Positions 20,091 to 29,711 of a stretch of 64,000 nucleotides of DNA are shown here, one piece after another. This DNA is from Lepiota brunneoincarnata. Its lineage: Eukaryota; Basidiomycota; Agaricomycetes; Agaricales; Agaricaceae. Where the stretch lies: positions 124,001 to 188,000 of the forward strand of contig JAEBUN010000015.1 of the NCBI GenBank assembly GCA_023014365.1. The letters run 5' to 3'. The notes below the pieces were generated by a model that saw only the letters and a list, made by a program, of their open reading frames with translations, ran no database searches and had not been told where the DNA came from. The first letter of the stretch is position 1; every line of letters begins with the position of its first letter. Both the position numbers and the translations under genes were made by a program.

Positions 20091-23000
20091 CTAGCCGATA
20101 CCCCCCGGGGGGGGCCCGGCCCTCTCAGCGAACGCGAACGCGGTCGGGGACGCCTCGAGGAAAGCGATGAGAGCCTTGACCGTAGCCGGGACCCCCGCCA
20201 TGGAGTGCCTAGGGCAGCTCCGGAACACGTGCTCGCGAGTCTCCTCCCGAAACCCGCAGCGACAGGAATAATCTTCCTGTGGGAAAAAGCGCCTCCGATA
20301 GCCCCCTATCGGCGCGTGGTTAAGAATAGCACGCGTCATCCGGGCCATTACTGACACCGAGTGAGCGTGCGGGATCCAGGCACCACCGTGGAGATACGTG
20401 GGCCGCAGGGGACGGTCATCGTCCCTGGCGAGCTGGAGGAAACCATGCCTGCGGTGGTCAGGGTCCTGGAACAAGTCGATCCAGCGGTCCTGACACGACC
20501 GTACTTCCTCTTTGCGGAGGTAGTCAAGTGAGGCCCGGGGACGAGCCCCTACCCCAACGGGAGGCAATGACCTTGCGAAGTCGTGCACCTGAGTGTGGAA
20601 AGGCCACTTCGCACGCGAAGGGACCTCCCAGAAATGGACCGAGCGGGCCGGATTCCCGGCAAACCACTCGGCGAGAAGGCGGCAGACCGCTAAGGAGTGA
20701 CCCTGAGCGGAGTGCACCAACGGGTCCACCGCCCGCCTGGCCGAGGCCATCGAGTCGGTGAACAAGACAAGACCAGCGGCGCCCTCGACAGAAACTGCCT
20801 TGGACACCGCCAGCCGGACGGCGAAAAGCTCGGCCTCGGGAGCCGTAACCTTCCCCCCCGGAAGCCGGACCGCGTGGATGCAGTCCAGCCCCTGGAACAC
20901 TTGGGCAGCCGAAACCGCCTGGTGGACCTGGCGGGGCGGCAGACTCGCGTCTGTCGCCGCCACCAGAACCCCCGGATCAGCCTGCGCCCGGGCCAAGACC
21001 TGGTCGAGAGCCGCGACATGGGCCGTGAGAGCGTCCTCCGCCCCCCGGTCGTAAGAGTGGAAGTGAACCCGATCAGGGTACACATCCAAGAGACGGCGCC
21101 CCAGCCAGGCCTCCGGCACAACAGCGTCGAAAGGCCCAGCGAGGGCGGCAAGACGCTGGTTAGCGTCGACAACAGGCCCCTTCACCTTGATCAGCTCGCG
21201 GGGGGGGAGCCTGGCTATAGACCGGACGTGAGACCGGAGACCACCGCTGTAGCCCCAGCCAAGGAGGGCACGAACGGGATGGCCCGGAGCAAGCGTGGCG
21301 TACCGCAACTCGGCACGGTCACGAAGCTTCCGGAGATGGAGATGAATGGGGATCAGGCCCGCAATGGCCCCAACCCCCCCATCGGGCGACGTCCTGAAGG
21401 CGCCGGTGATCCAGAGTGCAGCCCGCCGCTGCATCCGGCGGAGGTGATCCAAAGCGCCCCTACACCTGGCGCCCCGGTAATACCACAAACGAAAGCCGTA
21501 CGTGGCTATAGGAACCACGCACGACCGATACAGAAGGCGCTTCTGGTCTGGCAGAAGCCCTCGGACGGAATTACCAAGCATCCCCATGGCCTTGACCGTG
21601 GAAATAGCCTTAGTAGAATAGAAGCGAACATGCTCCTTAAACGTAAGGGCACGATCGAAATAGAAGCCCAAGTACCTCCAATAGGTCTTGGGCCGAAGAG
21701 GGGTAGCGCCAGTGAACGGGGGAAACCCTAAGTCCACCGGGGGGTTCTCACCGGAACGATCCCGTGAGAAATGGAAGAGCTCGGACTTATCGTGCTCCAC
21801 GACCAGTGCGAACTGAGTGAAGGTGTCATGGACCACCTCGTAAGATCTGCGGAACAGGACGCAGTTAGCGTCCAGGTCCCAGGCCTGCGCCACGATGGTG
21901 CCATCGTCGACGTAAGACAGGAGCGAGAGGCCCGGTTGAGGGAGCCGCCGCTCGATAATATACATGGCCGGGGCCAAGTAGAGGTCGGACAGGACGGGTG
22001 AGAGGGCAGACCCCTGGCCCACCCCCACCTCCGCCCGGAACGGTTCAGACAGGAAGGAGTTCCAGGCGTAGCTGGTAAACCTCCCCGTGAGATAAGAAGC
22101 AAAGAACTGGCCCACACAAGGGGAAAACCCCTGTCGAGCCAGAACCGCGAGAAGCATCCCATGGTTCAGGGATGGGAAGAACTGTGCGATGTCGAAGGCA
22201 AGAACACTCGTCTTCAACCCGCGAGCCCACCCGGCACGGACAAGGTGCACGAGGTAGGCACCAGCATCCTCGGTGGACCGCTGGATCACACCGCCAAACT
22301 GGTTTGGATGGAACACGCCAAACTTGACAGCCTCAAACTGCAAGCGGCGCGAGATCATTTTCTCGATAAGCTTACCGAGAGTGTTGAGAAGGACGATCGG
22401 TCTGAACGCCTTCGGAGTAGCATAGGAGGGCTTGCCAGGCTTCGGTATGATAACCGACACGCTCTCCTTGAAGTGACGAGGCCAATGCCCGCACTCCATG
22501 CAGGCATCGGCGATCCGACAGACCAAACGGGTGACCGTCGGGCTCGCCAGAACGGACTTGAGGTGCGTCCACGTGACGTGGTCCGGACCGGGTGAAGACA
22601 GAGAGGAGCACGCGTGCAGAGCCTCGTGCATCTCCAAGTCGGAGAAGACCGGCCACTCCCGCGGTGGGAGCGGATCGATCTGATCGAGAACCCCGACATC
22701 GACCGGGCGGTCGTTGGCGGCGTTGTAAGAACCGTGGAGCCCTTCCCAGAGTTCCTCGAGAGTGTTGCAGGGGCGATCGCGATAGCAGATCGCCTCGCAG
22801 GGAGGCAACTTGCGCGCCCTGATCCAATCCATCAGGTCCCAGGGGCGCTTGTTGGTAGAAGCAATCTCCTCGATGCGCTCATCGAAGAACTTGCGCTTGG
22901 CAGCCTTCCAGGTCCGCTTAAACGTGCGAGCGTCCTCCCGGTCCCGAGACCGAGAGTACACCGTGTACGTGCGCGAGCACTCGTCGTCCCACCACGGCTT

Positions 23001-23975
23001 AGACCGCGAGACGACACAGATCTCCTTGGAGTGGGCAAGCCACGCCTCGGAGAAGACCGCAGAGATAGCCAGGGCTACCTCGTCGATCCTGTCAGATGAG
23101 CCTAGGTCTGGAAAATCCAGGCCCATAAGCCCCGCCGAGACCTCAGCTAGGAACTCGGCCTCCTCGTCCGAGTCCCGCTTCAGTGAGCACCTGGGTACAG
23201 CCTCCTCGAAGGCTTCCAGAGAGATAATGATCCGAAGGGGGCAATGGTCAGATTGACCCCGCAGATCAGGACACCGCGTGGGGAGCGGCAGATGGCCCGC
23301 AGTCGCCCTCGCAAACACAAGGTCGATTACGGTAGAAGCGAGTCCCTCCTCAAAGGGGAAGTGCGTGGGGCCCGGGTTCTCAGGGAGCGAGAGGTCTAGG
23401 CCCAACGAGTCCGCCGTTTCCAGCAGGGAGGCGGCAGCAGCAGGATTGTGGGGGGCCCACGGATCCCACTGCGGCGATCGGCAGTTAAAGTCCCCCGACA
23501 TGAGGGCACACTGCGGGAGAGAGTCAACGGCGTCCGCAAGATAGCGGATGCCCGACTGTCTGTCGTCCGAGTAGACGTTGAGGAAGTACACAGCCTCTCC
23601 ATGTAAAAACATGGAGATGGCCATGACGTCACGGTGATCGACGACGTCACGTCGAAGCGAGGGGCAGAGCCGCATCATCCGGTTATGTACATACGCCATA
23701 ACCCGAGGAGGCTGATCCGGGGAAGAAGGAGGGCGGAACAAACACAGCCACTCCGGATGCTTGGGTGCCCCGACGACCTCATCCCCGTCAGGGTCAGAGG
23801 AAGACGGAACGCGACGGATGGAGCGCCAGGGCGGCTCCTGTAGTAGGAACATGTCAACATCGTCTTTGAATTGTTCCAGCAGAGAGTCTACAAGAATGTA
23901 ACTACGGAATACATTCTGAGACCAGACACGGCACGCTCTCCTCAATCTCCTAGGTTCCTGACGGTCCCTATTCAT
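20091..23975 (-). CDS. LINE-A ORF2 protein (endonuclease / reverse transcriptase / RNase H), 1294 aa
   Basis: It would nick target DNA and copy LINE RNA at the nick (target-primed reverse transcription), acting in the nucleus with the ORF1 protein. Visible domains: an APE-type endonuclease at about residues 15-250 (N21, E47 in LLQEP, D162/N164 in SGDFN, D218, SDH 242-244), RT at about 470-740 (FDIAQFF with D595, GQGSALSP, YVDD 688-691), RNase H at about 1000-1130 (D1009, E1049, D1074), and a C-terminal C-x-C...H...C finger near 1236-1252. All expected catalytic residues are present and no stop or frameshift is seen, so this is the best candidate for a functional enzyme in the window. The start ATG overlaps the ORF1 stop (ATGA), implying reinitiation or coupled translation. 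Its own ORF1 is broken, so the element could work only with ORF1 supplied in trans. Confidence 0.92.
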   Translation of the reverse strand: MNRDRQEPRRLRRACRVWSQNVFRSYILVDSLLEQFKDDVDMFLLQEPPWRSIRRVPSSSDPDGDEVVGAPKHPEWLCLFRPPSSPDQPPRVMAYVHNRMMRLCPSLRRDVVDHRDVMAISMFLHGEAVYFLNVYSDDRQSGIRYLADAVDSLPQCALMSGDFNCRSPQWDPWAPHNPAAAASLLETADSLGLDLSLPENPGPTHFPFEEGLASTVIDLVFARATAGHLPLPTRCPDLRGQSDHCPLRIIISLEAFEEAVPRCSLKRDSDEEAEFLAEVSAGLMGLDFPDLGSSDRIDEVALAISAVFSEAWLAHSKEICVVSRSKPWWDDECSRTYTVYSRSRDREDARTFKRTWKAAKRKFFDERIEEIASTNKRPWDLMDWIRARKLPPCEAICYRDRPCNTLEELWEGLHGSYNAANDRPVDVGVLDQIDPLPPREWPVFSDLEMHEALHACSSLSSPGPDHVTWTHLKSVLASPTVTRLVCRIADACMECGHWPRHFKESVSVIIPKPGKPSYATPKAFRPIVLLNTLGKLIEKMISRRLQFEAVKFGVFHPNQFGGVIQRSTEDAGAYLVHLVRAGWARGLKTSVLAFDIAQFFPSLNHGMLLAVLARQGFSPCVGQFFASYLTGRFTSYAWNSFLSEPFRAEVGVGQGSALSPVLSDLYLAPAMYIIERRLPQPGLSLLSYVDDGTIVAQAWDLDANCVLFRRSYEVVHDTFTQFALVVEHDKSELFHFSRDRSGENPPVDLGFPPFTGATPLRPKTYWRYLGFYFDRALTFKEHVRFYSTKAISTVKAMGMLGNSVRGLLPDQKRLLYRSCVVPIATYGFRLWYYRGARCRGALDHLRRMQRRAALWITGAFRTSPDGGVGAIAGLIPIHLHLRKLRDRAELRYATLAPGHPVRALLGWGYSGGLRSHVRSIARLPPRELIKVKGPVVDANQRLAALAGPFDAVVPEAWLGRRLLDVYPDRVHFHSYDRGAEDALTAHVAALDQVLARAQADPGVLVAATDASLPPRQVHQAVSAAQVFQGLDCIHAVRLPGGKVTAPEAELFAVRLAVSKAVSVEGAAGLVLFTDSMASARRAVDPLVHSAQGHSLAVCRLLAEWFAGNPARSVHFWEVPSRAKWPFHTQVHDFARSLPPVGVGARPRASLDYLRKEEVRSCQDRWIDLFQDPDHRRHGFLQLARDDDRPLRPTYLHGGAWIPHAHSVSVMARMTRAILNHAPIGGYRRRFFPQEDYSCRCGFREETREHVFRSCPRHSMAGVPATVKALIAFLEASPTAFAFAERAGPPPGGIG

Positions 23976-24532
23976 TGGGGTAAGTGAGGTTGACGCGGTG
24001 GGGAACGAACCCTTACCGGAGAATCATACCGGTGCTCGATCCACTCCCGATCGAAGCGGTGAGCCCAGAATGGGCAGGCCGAAGCCGAAGCAGCGTGAGC
24101 GCCGCCGCAATTCACGCAAACGGGAGCGTGAGGGCAGGGGCGGTCAGTGGGAGTGGGGGGAATGGGCGGCCTGTGATTAGGCTGCCCCTTGCAACAAGAC
24201 GCAAACGCCCGATGGTTAGTCGGGGAGTGCGGGCCGCCGCAATGAGAGCAGCGGATAGCCTCGCGTCGGCAGGCTAAAGAGGGGTGCCCCCATTTCCAGC
24301 AGCGCTGGCAGAGAGGGACGCCGGGGTTGGCCTTCGCAGGGATAATCCTGCACGGAGTGCCGTCGATGGTGATGACGCGTCGCGAGACCGTCTTCGCGTT
24401 GGAACCCTGCTGAGAGTCCCAGATCTCAAAGAACACGGTCGCCGTGTCAGCGGCGCGCGAGTTCTTGACGATGCGCGGCCTGGTGGCCAGCACAAAATAC
24501 TCAGACCACACAGAGCGCTGCATGGCCTCGAC
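21237..24532 (-). repeat. Right arm of 3.3 kb inverted repeat
   Basis: Reverse complement of 16424-19718, about 99.8 percent identical. It ends exactly where C3 begins. Confidence 0.9.
23972..24532 (-). pseudogene. LINE-A ORF1 C-terminal fragment (LA9)
   Basis: Encodes about 187 residues from VEAMQRSVWSEYFVLATRP through three zinc knuckles (CQRCWKWGHPSLAC; CSHCGGPH; CVNCGGAH) to the stop in ATGA. The upstream part is interrupted by C3 at 24533. The apparent N-terminus of the open frame comes from C3 antisense sequence. Confidence 0.85.
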
Positions 24533-25707
24533 ATCAGAGTGCTTTCTAGATCCCTCAGTTACACACTCTATCCAGTTGCTGGACTCCAGTGACCGCGATA
24601 CTGTCTCTCTTAGACGGGCATCGCTGCGGGCAAATGTGCAACATTTTGCATATTTGCTCTGTGATACTTTCATCAGCAACAGCTACTCAGTTGCAGCTGC
24701 TGAACCATCTACGCTGCACTCCCAGGGTGTTGTACCCCCTGAGCAGGTGCACGCCGCTATTTCTCTCGTTGACCGAGTTACCCACTGGGTCCAACGCACT
24801 GCACTTGCAAGGCCCCTCCCACCAGGAGGTGCTGAGCAACTTACGCTGGCAGCTATGGAACTTCTCCAGGCTGTCACGCACTTCCCTCAGGCTCTGCCAC
24901 TAGTTGAGCAGATAGAGGCTTATGCGGCACAGCAGAGTTCTCCTCCGGTGGGGGACTCTGGCTATGCCTCACTTTCACCAACGCATGCATCAGAGATATG
25001 CCCCAGCGAGGGGACACCTCACTCTCAAACAGGATGCCGGAGATCCCGGCGTCACCGTCTCTGACCTATGTTAGAGGGGGTGTGTATTCCTGTATCAACC
25101 ACTGATAAAGTGGATGGGCTTCCACTACGCCCAGGTTGCCCTTCGTCGCCGACATTGCGGTTGACCCTTTTCCCTTCCCTTTGGGAAGTTTACCTTGCTT
25201 CCATGGTTATTGTCCACCTACATGGGCATTTGCGGTGAATTAACATCGTCGTGCTACGCGCATGGGGACCATGGACCCTTGTTTATTTAGTAGGTCTCCA
25301 GACCTGCCCTTCTGCATTGGGCTCCCAGGGCCTGCAGATTTTATTCCCACAGGAATTTCCTGTGGTCTGCGCTGGGCCCTTTTTAGGTTCCAGTATTTGT
25401 CCGGAGGGGAGTATGTACTACATACTCCCTGCTCCAGCCACTGTCCTCTGGGAAGGTGTGGTATCAGAGTGGGCTACTGGGTGGGACCCCATGCGTCTGG
25501 TGCCCTTCGGGTGCAGGCATGTGCTAACCACTGGGTAGTCTCCCACTTGTTTCTCCGCTTCTTACGGGCGGTTTCCTCCTGAGCTTGGGGTGACGCAAGC
25601 TCGCGTTGGCAGGCATGCCAGTATGTAGGGTGGACTTTGTAGCTACTTGCCCCCTGTAGTAGGTAGTTGCACGCGGCCTCCCATCGCGGCCCGCGTTATA
25701 AATTGCA

Positions 25708-25741
<34 letters not shown>
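24533..25741 (+). mobile_element. Element C3 (plus, 5'-truncated)
   Basis: Carries most of the C-family ORF, then the C 3' UTR and the tail GTTATAAATTGCAGATTT with poly(A) 25711-25741. It lies inside minus-strand LINE-A ORF1. No target duplication is seen, and 511 bp of ORF1 (equivalent to 15913-16423) are missing at the site, which suggests a target-site deletion. The 3' UTR matches C1 and C2. Confidence 0.85.
24536..25064 (+). pseudogene. C-family ORF, 5'-truncated (last 176 codons)
   Basis: Open from the truncation point (SECFLDPSVTHSIQLLDSS) to the stop after an Arg-rich C-terminus. It lacks the first 25 codons (start MEFSLNDDY in C1). It has no frameshift and is the reference for the one-base deletion in C1. 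No recognised domain. Function unknown. Confidence 0.65.
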
Positions 25742-25745
<4 letters not shown>

Positions 25746-26741
25746 GAGGCTTAGTAGCCAAGTTGACGCGCGGAGGGGGGGGGACCAGGGGGTGGCCTCG
25801 CAGCCAGCCGAGCCCTGTCCGCCGCCGACAGCGGAGGAACATTGGCGGCTCGCGCCGCCCTGATACGAGATGGCCGCTGCCCCGCGCCGGGGTTACGAGC
25901 CACTGGGACAGGATTGCCCAACCCTGTGCGGGCCAGGTTCCTGAAGAATTGCTGAGTAGGCGCAGGACGCGCATACCCGGCAGGAAAACGCCCCAAATCC
26001 TCCGCTGGAGCAGGAGGCAGGGGGAGGTTACCCTCCCAAGGGGTGCGGCGTGAGCCGCCCGCCTGAGGAGCGCCATCCACCTCCATAGGAGCCACAGAGG
26101 CCCTAGGAGAGGGGGCGTGCATACTGCCTGCAACCCCAACAGGGGCGGCAGGTGCAGTAGAGTCCGGCCGTTTGCCCTTCCCTTGCGCAGGGGTAGGGGT
26201 GCCCGGCCTGGACGGACCATACACCTCAGAGGCCCACTCATGGAGCCTCATGGTGCGCTTGCCCTCCTCGAAGGGGATATCATCCCAGTCCTGCTCTTCC
26301 ACCTCGCGAAAGAGCCTGGCCAGGGAGCGGGCGACCTCCGCGCTGCCGCCTGCAGAAAGGTTGCCGCGCTTGGCTCTCTCCAGCCACAGTGCAACGACGT
26401 CGAGAGCGTCCGCCACGATCCCAGCCTCACCCTCTGCATCCGCGGGGCTGCGGGAAAGGGCGAGGAAGGTGGGGACGAACTCGGGATCCTCCTCCTCCCC
26501 CCTAAAAGCGGGGCCGGGGGACGGCTCGGCTCCAGGATCAACAGCCATCCTGGAGGAGCCAGAGACCGATTCGAGGTCGAGTTCCTGCCTCAGAGGGGCG
26601 GAGGGCTCGGGCGTACGGGTGCGCTTGGGACGGGGGGTCACCGGGGCGTCATCCGGGTAAACAGCGGACTCGCGAGGCCTCTTGGGGGCCTCGGCAGCCG
26701 GAGCAGGGACCACAGCTTGCAACGCAGAGCTGTAGCCAGGA
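25742..26741 (-). pseudogene. LINE-A ORF1 N-terminal/middle fragment
   Basis: Minus-strand ORF1 from about residue 36 (SQAVVPAPAAEAPKRPRE) to NLATKPRS. A frameshift lies in a G run near 25775. It probably belongs to LA9, separated from 24532 by C3 and a 511-bp loss. At 26741 it fuses directly to the 3' UTR of E1 without a poly(A), so this is a recombination or deletion junction. Confidence 0.8.
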
Positions 26742-29579
26742 ACGTACTACAGTACAAACGACCGAGCCGTACACTACGGGGTATCTGTACATACAATGCG
26801 TGACCGCGGATGCGGGCATGCGTTTCCCCATGCCCAGGACGAAGCCGCCCCGAGTGAACGGAGGCGGGAAGACGGCTGCCGCCCAGCGCGCGGCACAGGA
26901 ACGAAGCCAGGACGAGGTCCCCCCCCTTATCGGGGGTTAGGGGTCAATTCCCACGTAAATCCCTACACACCGCCCGAAGGCAGCGGGGGAATAACCAACA
27001 CCCCAGCCTGGACCCTACCGGGCGCCAGGCAGAGCTACTAGCCGATACCCCCCGGGGGGGGCCCGGCCCTCTCGGCGAACGCGAACGCGGTCGGGGACGC
27101 CTCGAGGAAAGCAATGAGAGCCTCGACCGTAGCCGGGACCCCCGCCATGGAGTGCCTGGGGCAGCTCCGAAACACATGCTCACAAGTCTCCTCCCGAAAC
27201 CCGCAGCGACAGGAATAATCTTCCTGTGGGAAAAAGCGCCTCCGATAGCCCCCTATCGGCGCGTGATTAAGAATAGCACGCGTCATCCGGGCCATTACTG
27301 AAACCGAGTGAGCATGCGGGATCCAGGCACCACCGTGGAGATACGTGGGCCGCAGGGGACGGTCATCGTCCCTGGCGAGCTGGAGGAAACCATGCCCGCG
27401 ATGGTCAGGATCCTGGAACAAGTCGATCCAGCGGTCCTGACACGACCGTACTTCCTCCTTGCGGAGGTAGTCAAGCGAGGCCCGGGGACGAGCCCCTACC
27501 CCAACGGGAGGCAGCGACCTTGCGAAGTTGTGCACCTGAGTGTGGAAAGGCCACTTCGCAAGCGAAGGGACCTCCCAGAAATGAACCGAGCGGGCCAGAT
27601 CCCCGGCAAACCACTCGGCGAGAAGGCGGCAGACCGCCAAGGAATGACCCTGGGCGGAGTGCACCGACGGGTCCACCGCCCGCCTGGCCGAGGCCATCGA
27701 ATCGGTGAATAAGACAAGACCAGCAGCGCCCTCGACAGAAACTGCCCTGGACACCGCCAGTCGAATGGCGAAAAGCTCGGCCTCGGGAGCCATAACCTTC
27801 CCCCCCGGAAGCCGGACCGCATGGATGCAGTCCAGCCCCTGGAATACTTGGGCGGCCGAAACCGCCTGGTGGACCCGGCGGGGCGGCAGACTCGCGTCCG
27901 TCGCCGCCACCAGAACCCCCGGATCAGCCTGCGCCCGGGCAAGTACCCAGTCGAGAGCCGCGGTATGGGCCGCAAGGGCGTCCTCCGCCCCGCGGTCGTA
28001 AGAGTGGAAGCGGACCCGCTCGGGGTACACATCCAAAAGGCGGCGCCCCGGCCAGGCCTCCGGCGCCACCGCGTCGAAGGGCCCAGCGAGGGCAGCAAGA
28101 CGCTGGTTAGCGTCGACAACAGGCCCCTTCACCTTGATCAGCTCGCGGGGGGGGAGCCTGGCTATGGACCGGACATGGGACCGGAGATCACCGCTGTAGC
28201 CCCAGCCAAGGAGGGCACGAACGGGATGGCCCGGAGCAAGCATGGCGTACCGCAACTCGGCACGGTCACGAAGCTTCCGGAGATGAAGATGAATGGGGAT
28301 CAGGCCCGCAATGGCCCCAACCCCCCCATCGGGCGACGTCCTAAAGGCGCCGGTGATCCAGAGCGCAGCCCGGCGCTGCATCCGGCGGAGGTGGTCCAAG
28401 GCACCCTTACACCTGGCACCCCGGTAATACCACAGACGAAAGCCGTACGTGGCTATAGGAACTACGCACAACCGATATAGAAGGCGCTTCTGGTCTGGCA
28501 GAAGCCCCCGGACAGAATTACCAAGCATCCCCATGGCCTTGACCGTGGAAATAGCCTTGGTAGAGTAGAAGTGAACATGCTCCTTAAACGTAAGGGCACG
28601 ATCGAAATAGAAACCCAAGTACCTCCAATAGGTCTTGGGCCGAAGAGGGGTAGTGCCAGTGAACGGGGGAAACCCCAAGTCCACCGGGGGGTTCTCACCG
28701 GAACGGTCCCGTGAGAAATGGAACAGCTCGGACTTGTCGTGCTCCACGACCAGTGCGAACTGAGTGAAGGTGTCATGGACCACCTCGTAAGATCTGCGGA
28801 GGAGGACGCAGTTAGCGACCAAGTCCCAGGCCTGCGCCACGATGGTGCCATCGTCGACGTAAGACAGGAGCGAAAGGCCCGGTTGAGGGAGCCGTCGCTC
28901 GATGATATACATGGCCGGGGCCAAGTAGAGGCCGGACAGGACGGGTGAGAGGGCAGACCCCTGGCCCACCCCCACCTCCGCCCGGAACGGTTCAGACAGG
29001 AAGGAGTTCCAGGCGTAGCTGGTAAACCTCCCCGTGAGATAAGAAGCAAAGAACCGGCCCACACAAGGGGAAAACCCCTGTCGAGCCAGAACCGCGAGAA
29101 GCATCCCATGGTTCAGGGATGGGAAGAACTGTGCGATGTCGAAGGCGAGAACACTCGTCTTCAACCCGCGGGCCCACCCGGCACGAACAAGGTGCACGAG
29201 AAAGGCACCAGCATCTTCGGTGGACCGCTGGATCACACCGCCGAACTGGTTCGGATGAAACACGCCAAACTTGACAGCCTCAAACTGCAAGTGGCGCGAG
29301 ATCATTTTCTCGATAAGTTTACCGAGAGTATTGAGAAGGACGATTGGTCTGAACGCCTTCGGAGTGGCATAGGAGGGCTTGCCAGGCTTCAGTATGATAA
29401 CCGACACGCTCTCCTTAAAGTGACGAGGCCAATGCCCGCACTCCATGCAGGCATCGGCGATCCCGTCCAAGGAGCCCCTTGCGGGCAAACTCCGCGTGAT
29501 CCCAACATGGCCCGCTTGGCGTAAGATGAGTGCTACGGCGCCCGTTACTCCCATGCCAGACTGAGCTTTACTCGCCATA
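26742..29579 (-). mobile_element. E1: LINE-A 3' part of a D/LINE-A chimera (minus)
   Basis: LINE-A from the 3' UTR (terminal about 70 bp and poly(A) lost at 26742) to the RT start at 29461, then D (29462-29593). D continues at 36402-37504 after the LA11 insertion. The D end ...TCCTTGGACGG is the same as in the 7462-8650 chimera, but here joins LINE-A before RT block 1. It is the left partner of the exchange that produced the 13.34 kb tandem duplication. Confidence 0.85.
27038..29461 (-). pseudogene. LINE-A ORF2 fragment (E1): RT, RNase H and finger, about 808 codons
   Basis: Open from IADACMECGHWPRHFKESVS through RT (FDIAQFF, GQGSALSP, YVDD), RNase H (ATDASLPPRR, AELFAIRLAV, FTDSMASARR) and the finger to the normal stop. 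A Pro to Leu change is present in the first RT block (VIILKPGKPS). The endonuclease is missing. The frame is also open upstream through D (from ATG near 29570) and into LA11 antisense sequence, giving an 876-codon reading frame, but nothing shows that the fusion is made. Confidence 0.8.
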
Positions 29580-29711
29580 GACACAGGCGTGGGCATCCCT
29601 TCTTGGACTTCAACCACCACAAACTCGCTGCACAGCCACCGCCTACCCCTACTCGCTATCCTCTGCAACGAGCTCTTGTAGTCTGATCACTGATCTTAAA
29701 GTCCTACGCGC

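Larger units (their letters stand above)
19719..24532 (-). mobile_element. LINE-A copy LA9 (minus) with the only complete ORF2
   Basis: Poly(T) 19719-19746, full 3' UTR, intact ORF2 and the ORF1 C-terminus. At about 24532 it is cut by C3, beyond which (25742-26741) more minus-strand ORF1 follows, missing 511 bp in between. The low divergence from LA8 points to recent activity of this subfamily. Confidence 0.85.

Noticed and set aside
27038..29668. An 876-aa D-RT fusion protein starting at 29668
   Set aside because: Its first about 25 residues are antisense to the leader of LA11, inserted later, and D itself has no evidence of coding. Only the LINE-A part (27038-29461) is supported.
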